Source: Mesorhizobium sp. AR02 (GTDB taxonomy: Bacteria > Pseudomonadota > Alphaproteobacteria > Rhizobiales > Rhizobiaceae). Taken from it: a DNA stretch of 64,000 nucleotides. Below, piece by piece: positions 45,862-55,814 of the stretch (positions within the stretch are counted from its first letter, which is position 1; every line of letters starts with the position of its first letter). A program made the position numbers and the translations under genes. The stretch spans positions 806,001-870,000 of the forward strand of contig NZ_CP080530.1 of assembly GCF_024746835.1 (NCBI RefSeq), read 5' to 3'. Below the pieces are notes generated by a model, which was not told where the DNA came from, searched no databases, and saw only the letters and a program-made list of their open reading frames with translations.

Positions 45862-46007
45862 CGGGCGGATTTCGGGCGTGCGCAGGCAAGCATGCGGTTG
45901 AGGACGGCGCAGCCGATGGCGACTTCGGTCTGCTGAACGGGAAGCGACCGTGCCCGCAAACGCCGCCCGATGGTGGACTTGTATCGCCCTATGGCGGTCT
46001 CGACCAG
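45838..46007 (-). pseudogene. IS5-family transposase, C-terminal fragment
   Basis: The minus-strand frame reads PLVETAIGRYKSTIGRRLRA, VQQTEVAIGCAVLNRMLACA and RPKSARRKAATA to a stop, the last part of an IS5-type transposase that contains the catalytic Glu region. It is cut at 46007 by the IS3 element end. Confidence 0.75.
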
Positions 46008-46071
46008 TGGAGTGCACCCCTCGACTGAGACAAATAAATAGCGGACAGTTTCTGGATTGCAGGGACTGGAA

Positions 46072-46505
46072 ATGGTTGGAAAAAAGCCGAGATTTGGCGA
46101 AGAAGAGAAACTCTCCATGCTCCTACGGATGCAAAGCGGGGAGAACGTCAGCCGGCTGGCTGATGAACTGGGTATTCACCGCCAACGCTTATATGCCTGG
46201 CGTGAACAGTTGCGGGTGTGTGGCAATCTAACGCCGAGCCGACAGGGGCGTCCAAAGAAGCGGCCTCCCGAGGCACCACCAGATCGGCAAGCCTTGGCGG
46301 CAGTTTTTGCACTGTCGGCTGAACAGCGTCGTGCCGATGGGTTGACAAAAGCCCGTCGCCGCATTGTCGAACTTGAACGCAAGATTGGGCAGCAACAGGT
46401 TGAACTTGATTTTTTTTTCAAGAAGCCTTGCGGCATGTCAGGGGCAGTCAACAGCAGAAAGACGCACCTGGCGGTGCAGCGTCTTCGAAGTCATTCAAAA
46501 AATGA
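46072..46505 (+). pseudogene. IS3 orfA, broken at a T9 tract
   Basis: The N-terminal helix-turn-helix is normal: VGKKPRFGEEEKLSMLLRMQ, GENVSRLADELGIHRQRLYA. At GATTTTTTTTTC (T9 at 46410-46418) the frame is displaced from the expected LDFFQEALRHVRGSQQQK tail, which is found in another frame and ends SSKSFKK at 46505. A T7 or T10 tract would be in frame. It may be a mutation, a sequencing error or slippage. Confidence 0.7.
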
Positions 46506-46892
46506 CAGCCCATGTGCCGCAAGGCTCTCCAGGAATTGAACAGATGTGCCGTCGCGCCGGTGTCAGCAGGGCTGGATACTATCGGCACTGGCGACAGTCG
46601 GCGCCGCGTCAGGAAGAAACTGGTCTGCGAGATGTTATTCAAAGGCTGGCCTTGGCCAACCGGCACTATGGCTATCGCCGGATCGGCGCCCTTCTTGGCC
46701 GCGAGGGTTGGCAGGTAAACCACAAACGTGTGTTGCGGGTAATGGGGGAGGATAATCTCTTATGTTTGCGCACTCGGCCATTTGTGCCGCGCACTACGGA
46801 TTCCCGGCACAGCTGGCGGGTGGTGCCGAACCTTGCCAGAGGCATGGAACTGACAGGCGTCAACCAGCTTTGGGTCGCCGACATCACGTATT
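46502..46892 (+). CDS. IS3 orfB transposase, 5' exon
   Basis: MTAHVPQGSPGIEQMCRRAG, SRAGYYRHWRQSAPRQEETG, ANRHYGYRRIGALLGREGW and NQLWVADITY form the start of a normal IS3 orfB up to the first catalytic Asp (ADITY). The ATG overlaps the orfA stop at an A-rich site typical for frameshifting. The gene continues after the intron at 49155. Confidence 0.8.
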
Positions 46893-49154
46893 GTGCGCCT
46901 CGCCCTGATGTTGGGGAAGCGTATGACTGGAATGCAAAAGAGAAAGGAGGATTTTAAGAGCTGCCTTGTCCCCTGCTGTGAGGGGGCATGAGCCCAAGCG
47001 GCGGTGACCTGCCGTCAACTGGCAGGGTGACGTAGCCCGCAGGTAAAGGGGATTGAGGCGAAGCCGTTACACCAAGATGGTCCCCGAGGCTGAAGTATTG
47101 GAAGGTTGAGGAACACGAACCGATTCACCCGCATCTGAGGGCTGGAATGTCGCCTTCGCCTACACGGCTTAACAGGCGGAATGCTGATGATGTCGCCGGA
47201 CAGGTATGACGGCGTGCATCCGAACGTGAGCATAGATGTAAGGACGCTCGCGAAGGGTTATGGGGAGAATGCAGCCAGACCATGACATCGGCATCGACTT
47301 GCGGAAAGCAAGGGAAAAGACTGCGATCGGCAGCCTCACCAATATGCATGACGTCCAGCATATGAACGAGGGAAGGCATGATGGAATGACAACGGTGTTC
47401 TGCATCGCAAGGGAGTTGACCCTGATGTCCATCATGTTGGCGGAGTTCCCGTAGTAGTCCGCGGCAGGGAAAGCCTGCCACATGGCGAAGGGGGACAGTT
47501 CAAACTGCTTGAAGTGCAAACTATCTGACCAAGCGAGGTGAAGACCTTTGATAATCAGCGAAATGCAGCACAAGCTCGCAACATGGGCGAGAGCGATCCG
47601 AACCGAAGGTTCGATCGCCTTCTTCGGCTGATTGCCGACCGGGAATGGCTTGCTGAGGCTGCCCGGATCGTTTTGGCGTCAAGTGGCGCGCGAACGCCGG
47701 GCATCGACGGAATGGACAAGCAACGACTGCAGGTCAAACTGGATCAGCATCTGGACGACTTGCGGACAAGCCTGTTGGAGGAGAGTTATCGCCCCCAGCC
47801 GGTCAAGCGCATCTATATCCCGAAATCCAACGGCAAGCTACGACCACTGGGTATTCCGACCCTGACGGACCGCATCGTTCAACGCGCCATGCTGATGGCC
47901 ATGGAGCCGATCTGGGAGAGCGATTTCCATCGTTTATCCTATGGCTTCCGGCCGGAACGGAGCGTGCATCATGCCGTCCGCACCGTGAGGATACAGCTAC
48001 AGGATGGAGCCGACACGACGAGGGGCCGCTGGATCATCGAAGGTGATTTGGCAAGCTACTTTGATACGGTCCATCACCGGCTACTTCTCAAATGTGTGCG
48101 GCGACGGGTGCAGGACGGGCGTTTTGTCGATCTTCTCTGGCGGTTCCTGAAGGCAGGGCACATTGATCGTGGCCTGTTCACGGCCTCCAGCGAGGGTGTT
48201 CCGCAAGGTGGCGTCCTGTCACCGCTCCTTTCCAACATCATGCTCCATGAGTTTGATGGCTGGTTGGAGGCGAAATATCTGAGCGACAAGGCCCGCAAGG
48301 ACCGATGGGCATGGAACTTCGGCATCAAGCAGGGCCGCCCCATTACGGTTCGAGAGAACCGGCAATGGAAACCGGCCGTCGCCTATTGCCGATACGCTGA
48401 CGATTTTGTCGTTCGAGTTCGTAAAAGGAACCAAGGCTCAGGCAGAGGAAATCCGCGAGGAGTGCCGGGCGTTTCTGGAAGGGGAGTTGAAGTTGACGCT
48501 GAACATGGAAAAGACCCATGTGACACACGTCAATGACGGCTTCGTCTTTCTGGGGCACCGGATCATTCGCAAGCGAGGGGCGCACGGACGGATGTCCGTC
48601 GTCACGACGATACCCAAGGAAAAGGCCAAGGGGTTTGTTCGCAAACTTACTGAAAGCCTTTCCGGCAATCATAGTGTCAGCACGGTCGACATGATCGCCA
48701 GCCTGAACCGCCAATTGGTGGGATGGGGGGCGTTCTACAAGTTCACCGACTTCACGGCGTATGTATTCCGGCGCATCGACCATGTCGTGTTCTGGAAAAT
48801 GGCGCATTGGATGGGACATAAATACCGATCTCGCATCAAACCCTTGATGCGGAAATGGTACCGGGACCCGGAGCCGGGCAAGGCGAAAACCTGGCTCGTG
48901 TTCGGTCGGAATGAACGCGGCGTACCCGTCGGCAAAGCGCTGCTACGGCTTGTCTCAAGCCCAAAGGCGCAATTCCGGTGGCGTAATCCGGAGGAAAATC
49001 CATACATCTTCCGGTTAGAAACCCGCAGCACCGTTACATCGCACTACAATGATGTTGCTATGGCCATGGGCCAAGTTTGAATGGAGAGCCGTATGCGCTG
49101 AAAGGTGCAAGTACGGTTCGGGGAGGAGAAGCGCATCTGCGCTTCTTACACCAC
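46893..49154 (+). other. Group II intron (ribozyme and RT) within IS3 orfB
   Basis: The 5' end is GTGCGCC (46893) and the 3' end is TTACACCAC (49154). A domain V-like hairpin, GAGCCGTATGCGCTGAAAGG followed by TGCAAGTACGGTTC, lies at about 49087-49120. Joining the flanks restores the IS3 frame exactly as ADITYLHLAEQFAYLAVVLD, so the boundaries are well supported. It encodes a reverse transcriptase/maturase that has one frameshift. Confidence 0.88.
47538..49078 (+). pseudogene. ltrA: Group II intron reverse transcriptase/maturase, frameshifted
   Basis: RT domains are clear: PGIDGMDKQRLQ, KRIYIPKSNGKLRPLGIPTL, LSYGFRPERSVHHAVRTV, EGDLASYFDTVHH, SEGVPQGGVLSPLLSNIMLH and the catalytic AYCRYADDFVV. 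Immediately after YADDFVV (about 48413) the frame shifts; FVKGTKAQAEEIREECRAFL and the maturase domain (KEKAKGFVRKLTESLSGNHS, LNRQLVGWGAFYKFTD) continue to 49078. No endonuclease domain is seen. The intron would need protein from elsewhere for mobility. Confidence 0.88.
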
Positions 49155-49586
49155 TGCACCTTGCCGAGCAGTTCGCCTATCTGGCGGTTGTGCTCGATGC
49201 ATTCAGTCGCAAGGTCATCGGATGGGCGCTCGAACTCCACTTGCGGGCCAGCCTTGCTGTCGATGCCCTAAAAATGGCGATCTCCGCACGTGTTCCGGTT
49301 CCCGGCAGTTTGATCCATCATTCGGACAGAGGAGTTCAACGCTTGCACCAGCTATTCTGATATCCTCCATGGGCATGGGATCCAGCCGAGCATGAGCCGG
49401 GTGGGGAACCCTTATGATAACGCACGCGCGGAAAGCTTCATGAAAACCTTGAAGCAGGAAGAAGTCGCAGGATTGGCCTATCGCGATGCACCCGATGCCC
49501 GGCGACGTATCGCGAGCTTCATTGAAGATGTCTACAATCGGCAACGGCTGCATTCAGCACTCGACTATCTCACCCCGGAAGAATAA
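49155..49586 (+). pseudogene. IS3 orfB transposase, 3' exon with a frameshift
   Basis: After the intron the frame gives LHLAEQFAYLAVVLDAFSRK, VIGWALELHLRASLAVDALK and SLIHHSDRGVQ (second Asp). Near 49340 it shifts by one base and continues AYSDILHGHGIQPSMSRVGN, PYDNARAESFMKTLKQEEVA (catalytic Glu) to LTPEE. So even after splicing the transposase would be interrupted. Confidence 0.8.
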
Positions 49587-49718
49587 GAAAAGACCTTATC
49601 GACACCATCGGAAAATGCCGCATTTGAACTCACGAGCATGGAATTGTCTCGCAATTTCCCTGTCTCACAATAGGGGTGCACTCCATAGGCGTCCGCTTAT
49701 AACCTGAGAGCAGAAAGT

Positions 49719-50237
49719 TTGAGAAAAGAAAGCAAGCGAGATGCCGCGGGGCGGTTCCATCCAGCCGCGACTGCGGCGGCAATCGTCTCCGTCGCAGCGT
49801 TGATGCTCGACTTGGGGACAAAGATGTGGGTACGCGCGTCACTTCCATCTCCCGACGGGCTCGACCCATTACCGTTTTTGGCGCTGCGCCCGCGGTACAG
49901 CGAGGGCACGACGTTCGGCCTGCTGTCAGGTGGCACCACATTAGGTCTGACGGTTTTGGTGACGGTAACCGTGCTGGCTATCCTTGGTCTTTGGTGGTGG
50001 GTCGCGCGTGCCCAAGGGCCACAGGTCATTGTTGGCGCTGGTCTCATGGCAGCCGGTGCGCTCGGTAATCTCGTCGATCAGCTGACCATAGGGATGGTGA
50101 CGGATTTTATAGGTCTGCACGTAGGCGGCTGGTATTTCGTCATCTTCAATCTGGCCGACATTTGGCTGGTTCTTGGTTCGATTCTGGTGTTCTTTGGCTC
50201 ACGGGAGAGACGCAACGAGGGTCCCGGGGAAGCATAG
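49719..50237 (+). CDS. lspA: Signal peptidase II (lipoprotein signal peptidase) paralogue
   Basis: A 172-aa inner-membrane aspartyl protease that cleaves lipoprotein signal peptides. Four hydrophobic segments are visible: AATAAAIVSVAALMLDLGTK, LGLTVLVTVTVLAILGLWWW, VIVGAGLMAAGALGN and IFNLADIWLVLGSILVFF. Both catalytic motifs are present: GNLVDQ and FNLADIW. It lies between an IS3 and an IS1380 element, so it is probably accessory rather than the housekeeping copy. Confidence 0.85.
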   Translation: MRKESKRDAAGRFHPAATAAAIVSVAALMLDLGTKMWVRASLPSPDGLDPLPFLALRPRYSEGTTFGLLSGGTTLGLTVLVTVTVLAILGLWWWVARAQGPQVIVGAGLMAAGALGNLVDQLTIGMVTDFIGLHVGGWYFVIFNLADIWLVLGSILVFFGSRERRNEGPGEA

Positions 50238-50568
50238 AATTTCGGTTCGATTTGCACTTGAAGTACCTTCAAGTTTTGATCGCTTCCCGAGTTGGACTAT
50301 AGAGCGCCTGTTGCGGTCGTCGAGCGCGACGGTTACCCATCGCTGACGCCGCCTGGTGGTCTCTGTGCTTGCCGAATTGGGGAACGAATCTGCAATCAGA
50401 CCGCGTGACAGGCGTGTGAAAGAATTGCGTCGAACTGCGGAAAATTACTCGGCTGCCTCGTTCTCACCTGCAACATTCGCCGAATCTTAAGCGTCGTCTG
50501 CGAGCACCTCTGGAAAGCGTCCTCAGTTGGAGCCGTTCCATTGTCTGATCGTCAAGGTCGAAAGCTAG
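50238..50568. other. Stretch without a supported gene
   Basis: 330 bp between lspA and the IS1380 element. No frame or motif of note was seen on either strand. Confidence 0.5.
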
Positions 50569-52186
50569 CCCGTCTTATGCACGACGATGGGCTTTTGAGG
50601 CTGGCGGATGTAGCTTAAGCGGTTGATTTGGCGTAGGATTCGGTTGCTTAGGCCAACCCTTCCACCTCATTTCGCGAGCCACACCCGCCATGACCGAGAA
50701 TACGTTGCTGCCGCTGTCTTTTCCAGCCGTCGGACGCAAGAAGATCACAGCTGCGTTTGACGGCGGCCGCATCACCTCGGATGGCGGCGTCATGCTTCTG
50801 GCCGCAGCCGAGCGTCGCCTGCAACTGGCCGACAGGCTGGCCGCGGTGATCCACGATCGGCGCGATCCAGAGCGGGTGACGCACGCCATGGCCGACATTC
50901 TGCGCGCCCGCATCTTTGCGATCGCGTGCGGCTACGAGGACGCCAATGATCTCGACCGACTGCGTACCGACCCGGCCTTCAAGCTCGCCTGCGGGCGGCT
51001 GCCCGACAGCGGGATTGATCTGTGCTCGCAGCCGACCTGCTCGCGGCTGGAGAACCTGCCTGACCTGCGCACCGTCATCCGGCTCAGCTGGGTGCTGGTC
51101 GATCTCTGGCTGTCGAGCTATGCCGCGCCGCCCGCAAGCGTCACGCTCGACATCGATGATACGCTGGATGTCGTTCACGGCCATCAGCAGCTCTCGCTCT
51201 TCAACGCCCACTACGACGAGCGTTGCTTCCTGCCGATCCACATCTACGACGCCGCGACAGGACGCCCGGTCGCCATGATCCTGCGTCCTGGCAAGACCCC
51301 GGCGGGCAAGGAGATCCGCGGCCATCTGCGCCGTCTCGTGCGCCGCATCCGCGCCCGCTGGCCGACCACCCGCATCCTGATCCGTGGCGACAGCCATTAC
51401 GGCCGGGCGCAAGTCATGGCCTGGTGCGAGAACAATGCGATCGACTACCTCTTCGGCCTACCCGGCAACAAGGTTCTGCAGCGGCTCGTCGACGAGAGCG
51501 CCGACGACATCCGCACCCGCCGCGCGCTCGAGCGCAAGCCTGTGCTGCGCGGCTATGCCGAGACCCGCTACAAGGCGAAGTCCTGGAAGGCCGAACGCCG
51601 CACCTGCGCTCGCATCGAGGCAACCACCCTCGGCCTCGACATCCGCTTCGTCGTCACCAATCTCGACAAAGGCTCCGCCGAGCACATCTACGACGTGATC
51701 TACTGCGCCCGCGGCCAGGCCGAAAACCTGATCAAGATGCACAAGAGCCAGCTCGCATCCGACCGAACCTCCTGCCGCTCACCGATTGCCAACCAGGTCC
51801 GTCTTGTCCTGCACACCGCCGCATACTGGTTGATGCTCACCCTGCGCGAGGCGGTGCCAACGACCCATCATCTGCGCAACGCCGAGTTCGCTACGCTGCG
51901 GCTCAGGCTGCTCAAGCTCGGCGCCCGCGTCATCGAAACCGTCTCGCGCATCCGCCTGGCCTTCGCCGCCGCCTGTCCCGAGGCAAGTCTGTTCCGGGCG
52001 ATCGCCAGCAATCTGCTACCAACAGGACCATGACCGCCGGGGCAGCAGGCCCCGCCGAAACCACACAGCTTCCACCCTCCAGCGCGTTCACAAGTCCAGA
52101 CACAGCCGCGGTGAAAAAGACGCCGAGCCGCCACCTGTCCGCCGCTCAGCGGCAAACAAACCCAGATCCGTCATGAATAGGACGGG
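50569..52186 (+). mobile_element. IS1380-family element, copy 2
   Basis: 1,618 bp, matching copy 1 at 23842-25459 in inverted orientation, with target duplication CTAG (50565-50568 and 52187-52190). It disrupts or abuts a methyltransferase-like gene on its right. Confidence 0.92.
50690..52033 (+). CDS. IS1380-family transposase
   Basis: 447 aa, the same protein as the one at 23995-25338, with DDE residues in VTLDIDDTLDVVHG, RILIRGDSHYG and ARGQAENLIKMHK. Start at the ATG at 50690. The lack of any amino-acid difference between the copies points to recent transposition. Confidence 0.93.
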   Translation: MTENTLLPLSFPAVGRKKITAAFDGGRITSDGGVMLLAAAERRLQLADRLAAVIHDRRDPERVTHAMADILRARIFAIACGYEDANDLDRLRTDPAFKLACGRLPDSGIDLCSQPTCSRLENLPDLRTVIRLSWVLVDLWLSSYAAPPASVTLDIDDTLDVVHGHQQLSLFNAHYDERCFLPIHIYDAATGRPVAMILRPGKTPAGKEIRGHLRRLVRRIRARWPTTRILIRGDSHYGRAQVMAWCENNAIDYLFGLPGNKVLQRLVDESADDIRTRRALERKPVLRGYAETRYKAKSWKAERRTCARIEATTLGLDIRFVVTNLDKGSAEHIYDVIYCARGQAENLIKMHKSQLASDRTSCRSPIANQVRLVLHTAAYWLMLTLREAVPTTHHLRNAEFATLRLRLLKLGARVIETVSRIRLAFAAACPEASLFRAIASNLLPTGP

Positions 52187-52203
52187 CTAGGCTCGAACAG
52201 CCT

Positions 52204-52770
52204 CGAAGACCGTTCGTTTGGTCGTTTTGGCAGGGCCTGGTCCTATATCCGTGAGCGGGGTCTGTTCGAGCCGATCAGGCTCGTTCACCGGCATGGGATC
52301 GGCGCAAGCGCTGGCTTTGTCCTGCGAAATGTCCGTTATATCGTTGCCGACCGCCCCGCGCGAAAATGGGATCGCCAGCACGGTGTCGATACGGGCCGGT
52401 TCGGTCCAGCTCGCTGCGTTGGATGTCATCGGCCCGCATCGCAGCAAGGGCAACGAAGCCGTATGCACATCGCCCAGAACCTTTCATTTCATCATGAAGT
52501 CGCTGCCCAGCGACCTCCAGGGCCATACATTCGTAGACATCGGCTCTGGAAAATCGCGAACGCTGTTGCTGGCGTCGCGATATCCGTTTGCAGCGATCAT
52601 CGGGGTGGAGTTCGCGCGCGAGCTGGTCGAAATCGCCAGAGGCAACATCGCTCGCTTCAGGGATCCGTCACGGAAATGCCGGGCGCTCAGTGTCGTCGAG
52701 GCGGATGCGGCGGCTTACGAATTTCCCGAAGCGCCGCTGGTGGTTTATTTCTACAATCCTTTTTCTAACG
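52204..52770 (+). pseudogene. SAM-dependent methyltransferase, frameshifted and truncated
   Basis: The first frame reads FGRAWSYIRERGLFEPIRLV, FVLRNVRYIVADRPARKWDR and QHGVDT. A second frame continues GSVQLAALDVIGPHRSKGNE, TFVDIGSGKSRTLLLASRYP (SAM-binding motif I), VVEADAAAYEFPEAPLVVYF and YNPFS. The frameshift is near 52400. The C-terminus is missing after YNPFS, and the N-terminus may have been cut by IS1380. The substrate is unknown. Confidence 0.7.
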
Positions 52771-53096
52771 TTACGCTACCATGGTCAGCCATATCGCCGG
52801 AACTTCGCGGCGCCTGCGCCTTTGCACAGCTAACAAGGCGAATAAAATCGCGAACGCTCGCAGTCGAAAGCTTGGCTGACGGCGAATCTGGTGCCGATGG
52901 ATACAGATTGGTGGCCGAGATCGGAATCTTCAGGAGAACATCATCGCGGTAAACGACAAGAAGCTGACGATAGGCGCCGGCGCCGCTCGGTCCTGCCGCT
53001 AAAATGAAATCGCGCCCATAAAGAGGGTGCGCCGGATCAGTAACTGTTATGCGCTGATCATCTCCAAATCTAATTGGGGCATTAAGATGTGTGCTC
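52751..53096 (-). pseudogene. Recombinase-associated small protein (DUF5372-like), partial
   Basis: The minus-strand frame has IRFGDDQRITVTDPAHPLYG and LLVVYRDDVLLKIPISATNL, then LSTASVRDFIRLVSC. It resembles small proteins encoded upstream of serine recombinases in rhizobia. Its upstream side is cut at 53096 by the truncated serine-recombinase element. Confidence 0.45.
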
Positions 53097-53474
53097 GTAG
53101 ATCCCGTCGGCATCGCCAATCAGCGTATCGGTCAGCCCGGCCAACTCGATCAGCCGGTGCCAGTCGGCATTGTTGCGCGCCAGCCGCGAAACCTCCAGGC
53201 CAAGCACGATGCCGACCCGGGCCAGCGCCACCTCGCTGGTCAGCCGCGCAAAGCCGGCGCGCATGACGCTGCCGGAGCCGGACAGGCCAAGGTCCTCGTC
53301 GATGACCAAGACACGCTCGTCCGGCCAACCCAGCTCGCGCGCCCGACCGGAGAGCGCGTATTGCCGCTCGGTCGATTCACGGTTGTTCTCCACCTGTGAG
53401 GCGCTCGACTGGCGCAGGTAGACGACAGCCAGCCGGGCCTGGTGACCGGCGGCGATTTTGCTGTGTTCAGTCAT
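53097..53474 (-). pseudogene. Large serine recombinase, N-terminal fragment
   Basis: The first 126 residues match the recombinase at 57139-59364 (VVYLRQSSASQVENNRESTE with the catalytic Ser, ARVGIVLGLEVSRLARNN). At DADGIY the sequence diverges and stops after EHTS. Only the catalytic resolvase domain remains, without recombinase, zinc-ribbon and C-terminal domains. Confidence 0.85.
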
Positions 53475-53625
53475 GACCGGCCTCCCTCACTGTCAGCATG
53501 CGCGCGATCACGAGGGCGAGCCGGCGCAACGCCTCCGCCCGCGCCTCGGCGTCCAGCGTCTCCCAGGTGGGTGGGTCGGGAGGCCGCTTGCGGTCTTCCT
53601 CGGCGAATCTCAGCTTCAGTTGCAT
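53467..53625 (-). CDS. Small recombinase-associated protein, copy A
   Basis: A 52-aa protein starting MQLKLRFAEEDRKRPPDPPT, preceded by AAGGAGGAGCGAC. Matches the gene at 56988-57146. Its stop overlaps the recombinase start. Function unknown; the pairing with the recombinase is conserved in both copies. Confidence 0.55.
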   Translation of the reverse strand: MQLKLRFAEEDRKRPPDPPTWETLDAEARAEALRRLALVIARMLTVREAGHD

Positions 53626-53905
53626 GTCGCTCCTCCTTGTCATCGGGCGGCGACTCGCCGCGCCGTTCAAGAAGAGCGTCGGTCAGAAAGCGCAGATGCA
53701 GAAGGTCTGAAAGCCGCCCAATGCTGGAGTGATTAGCCGGCGAGGCTGTGGAATCACCCCCCAGGCCCCCGAGATCCGTCCACGCGACGGGAATGTAGGT
53801 CCGGCTGCCGTCCGGCAATTCTAAAAGCAGCGTTGGCTCGCCGCGGCGTTTGAGGCGGCTGATTACGGCCAGAGGCCGCCCTTCAAAGGCGTGGCCCTCC
53901 CGCAT
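53471..53905 (-). CDS. Small recombinase-associated protein (DUF5372-like), copy A
   Basis: 145 codons starting MREGHAFEGRPLAVISRLKR. The first half (GEPTLLLELPDGSRTYIPVA) is the conserved part; the second half overlaps the 52-aa gene in another frame and is probably less constrained. It differs from copy B by one residue (GLGGDST versus GLGGGST). Confidence 0.5.
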   Translation of the reverse strand: MREGHAFEGRPLAVISRLKRRGEPTLLLELPDGSRTYIPVAWTDLGGLGGDSTASPANHSSIGRLSDLLHLRFLTDALLERRGESPPDDKEERHATEAEIRRGRPQAASRPTHLGDAGRRGAGGGVAPARPRDRAHADSEGGRS

Positions 53906-53960
53906 GATCGTTGCCGAGGCGGGAAGGTCCTGGTGATGGGCAGTCTGGAGATGTTTCCTT

Positions 53961-54828
53961 CGACGCTGTGCACGGAGGCCAACAGCTTCGCCTGTTCAAT
54001 GCCCACCATGACGAGTACGGCTTCCAGCCGATCGTAGTGTTCGATGGTGCGGGACGGTTCGTCAGCGCGATCCTGCGACCGGCCAAGCGGCCGAGTGGGG
54101 CTGAGATCCGCCCCCACCTGCGCCGTCTGGTGCGGGCGATCCGGATCAACTGGCCGAACATTCGAATCCTGCTCCGCGGCGATAGCCATTATTGCAGCCC
54201 GCAGGTCATCGACTGGTGCCGCGCCAACGACGTCGACTTCATCTTTGGCCTCGCGCCCACCACGACCCTGCGCAAGCATGTCGCGGATCTGGAGGCCAGC
54301 ACGACGGCGCGCTTCGAAGCGTCGGCCAAGACAGGCAAGGTCCGCAGGTTCAAGGAGTTCGTTGACGGCGCCGCTAGTTGGAGCCGCGTCGAGCGCATCA
54401 TCGCGCGGGTCGAGGTCGGCGCCCAAGGTGCCGATACCCGCTTCGTCGTCACCAACCTTGCCGGTGGGAAGGCCAAGGCGCTCTACGAGGATGTCTACTG
54501 CCGGCGCGGCGCGGCCGAGAACCACATCAAGTCGCGGAAGACGCATCTTGCCGCCGACCGCACATCCTGCACCAGAGCGACGGCCAACCAGTTCCGGCTA
54601 TTCCTGCATGCCGGTGCTTACTGGTTGATGTGGGGCTTGCGGGCCGCGATGCCGAGGCGCTCGAGCTTTGCCGTCGCCCAATTCGACACGCTGCGATTGC
54701 GCCTCATCAAAATCGCTGCGCGGGTGGTCGAGATGAAATCGCAAATCCGCCTGCACCTGCCGACATCGTGCCCCGACCAGCGCATCCTGCGCATCGTCCT
54801 CGATCGCATCCCCCAACTCGCGACCTAA
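53961..54828 (+). pseudogene. IS1380-family transposase (second type), N-terminus lost
   Basis: From DAVHGGQQLRLFNAHHDEYG the frame matches IS1380 transposases: RPSGAEIRPHLRRLVRAIRI, RILLRGDSHYCSPQVIDW (second Asp), CRRGAAENHIKSRKTHLAAD (Glu) to a natural end. The first 140 or so residues, including the first catalytic Asp, are replaced by the serine-recombinase element at 53960. It differs from the two 1,618-bp copies. Its IS end is near 55000, followed by CTAG. Confidence 0.82.
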
Positions 54829-55002
54829 CGATGGGGCGCAGACGCCCCGAAACGAACCCGTCGACCGCAACCTGCAAACCCCCGCCTGCCATCACGACGG
54901 AGCAATTCCGGCGCCTGACGAGGCGCGTGGAAAAGCACCGCAACGGCGACCACAGCGTCGCTTCAGGCCGTCAAAAGCTTATCGCCGTGCATTAAGGCGG
55001 CT

Positions 55003-55679
55003 AGTTCTCGGTTGATCTGGGCCTTGATGCGGACAGGCAGCGCCCGGCCATCCCCAGTGCGAAGCTCATCCAGACGCTTGCGCCGATCGCGGCGTAGTGG
55101 TTCATAATCCCTAATTCCCTGGCTGAAGAGCAGGCCCTTGATCCGGTTGGAGTGCTCGATCCGCTCGGCGATCAACGTCTTGCGCTCCCGGCTGATCCGG
55201 CGACGGTCCTCGTCCTCGGGCGTTGGTACCCGCACCATCGAGCAGACACGCGGCTCTCCGCGCCTGTAGGCCATCAGTGTGCGGACCAGCGTCTCGCCGT
55301 CGATCCGGTCGGTCTTCGCACGGCGACGCCGACGCGACACGGCAATCGAAGCGGCATCGACGACATGGCTTTCGATCCAGTCTTCCTGGCGCAGCACCCG
55401 ATCGATCCAGAACCCGTCGAGACCAGCTTCCTGAATCACCACGAGCGGATAGCACTTGCCCGTGCGCGCCTGCGCCTTCTTGCGCAGGTCATCAAAGCGC
55501 GCAAACAGTCCGGTGATATCGCCGCCGGTAACGGCGTGTCTCGACATTTTCTCTCCACCGCCCGGCGAGAGAGATGTGATTAGCCAAGTCGATTTCCCGA
55601 GTTCCATCGAAACAAAAATCGCGCCAAGATTGACGCGGATTGCGACAGACGCCTCTGGATGATCAGCTGCAGAATGCAT
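55003..55679 (-). pseudogene. IS110-family transposase, C-terminal half lost
   Basis: It starts MHSAADHPEASVAIRVNLGA (55679). The RuvC-like DEDD domain is clear: IFVSMELGKSTWLITSLSPG, VIQEAGLDGFWIDRVL, VVDAASIAVSRRRRRAKTDR and IDGETLVRTLMAYRRGE. At IKAQINREL the gene meets the IS1380-type end and stops. The C-terminal Ser-containing domain is missing. The upstream DNA is the 3' end of a group II intron. Confidence 0.8.
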
Positions 55680-55814
55680 GGTTCTCCTCCAGTGAGTTTT
55701 TGAGCAACCTCACTTTGCCACAACGTAGGTCGCTATCCACTTTCCCGGTAGGGACGCCCGTTTCTGGGCGCCCCCCGGACAGATCCGAGCGAGCGGGATT
55801 CCCGCACTCGGCTC

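Larger units (their letters stand above)
46009..49684 (+). mobile_element. IS3-family element interrupted by a group II intron
   Basis: Inverted ends GGAGTGCACCCCT with TGAGACA nearby occur at 46009 and, reversed, at 49684. It encodes orfA (46072-46505) and orfB in two exons (46502-46892 and 49155-49586). A 2,262-bp group II intron separates the exons. Without the intron the IS would be about 1.4 kb, normal for IS3. No clear target duplication is seen, and its left end cuts an IS5 fragment. Confidence 0.85.
53097..53960 (-). mobile_element. Serine-recombinase element, truncated copy A
   Basis: 864 bp matching 56653-57516 in inverted orientation (at least one substitution). It contains the first three genes of the element, with the recombinase cut after 126 residues. 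Its outer end (53960) abuts an IS1380-type transposase gene, with ACAGC 4 bp beyond the shared end on the minus strand, as in copy B. Confidence 0.85.

Noticed and set aside
46410..46418. Treating the T9 tract as a programmed frameshift site of IS3
   Set aside because: The normal IS3 frameshift is at the orfA/orfB junction (A-rich site at 46497-46502); the T9 tract displaces orfA itself, so mutation or sequence error is more likely.
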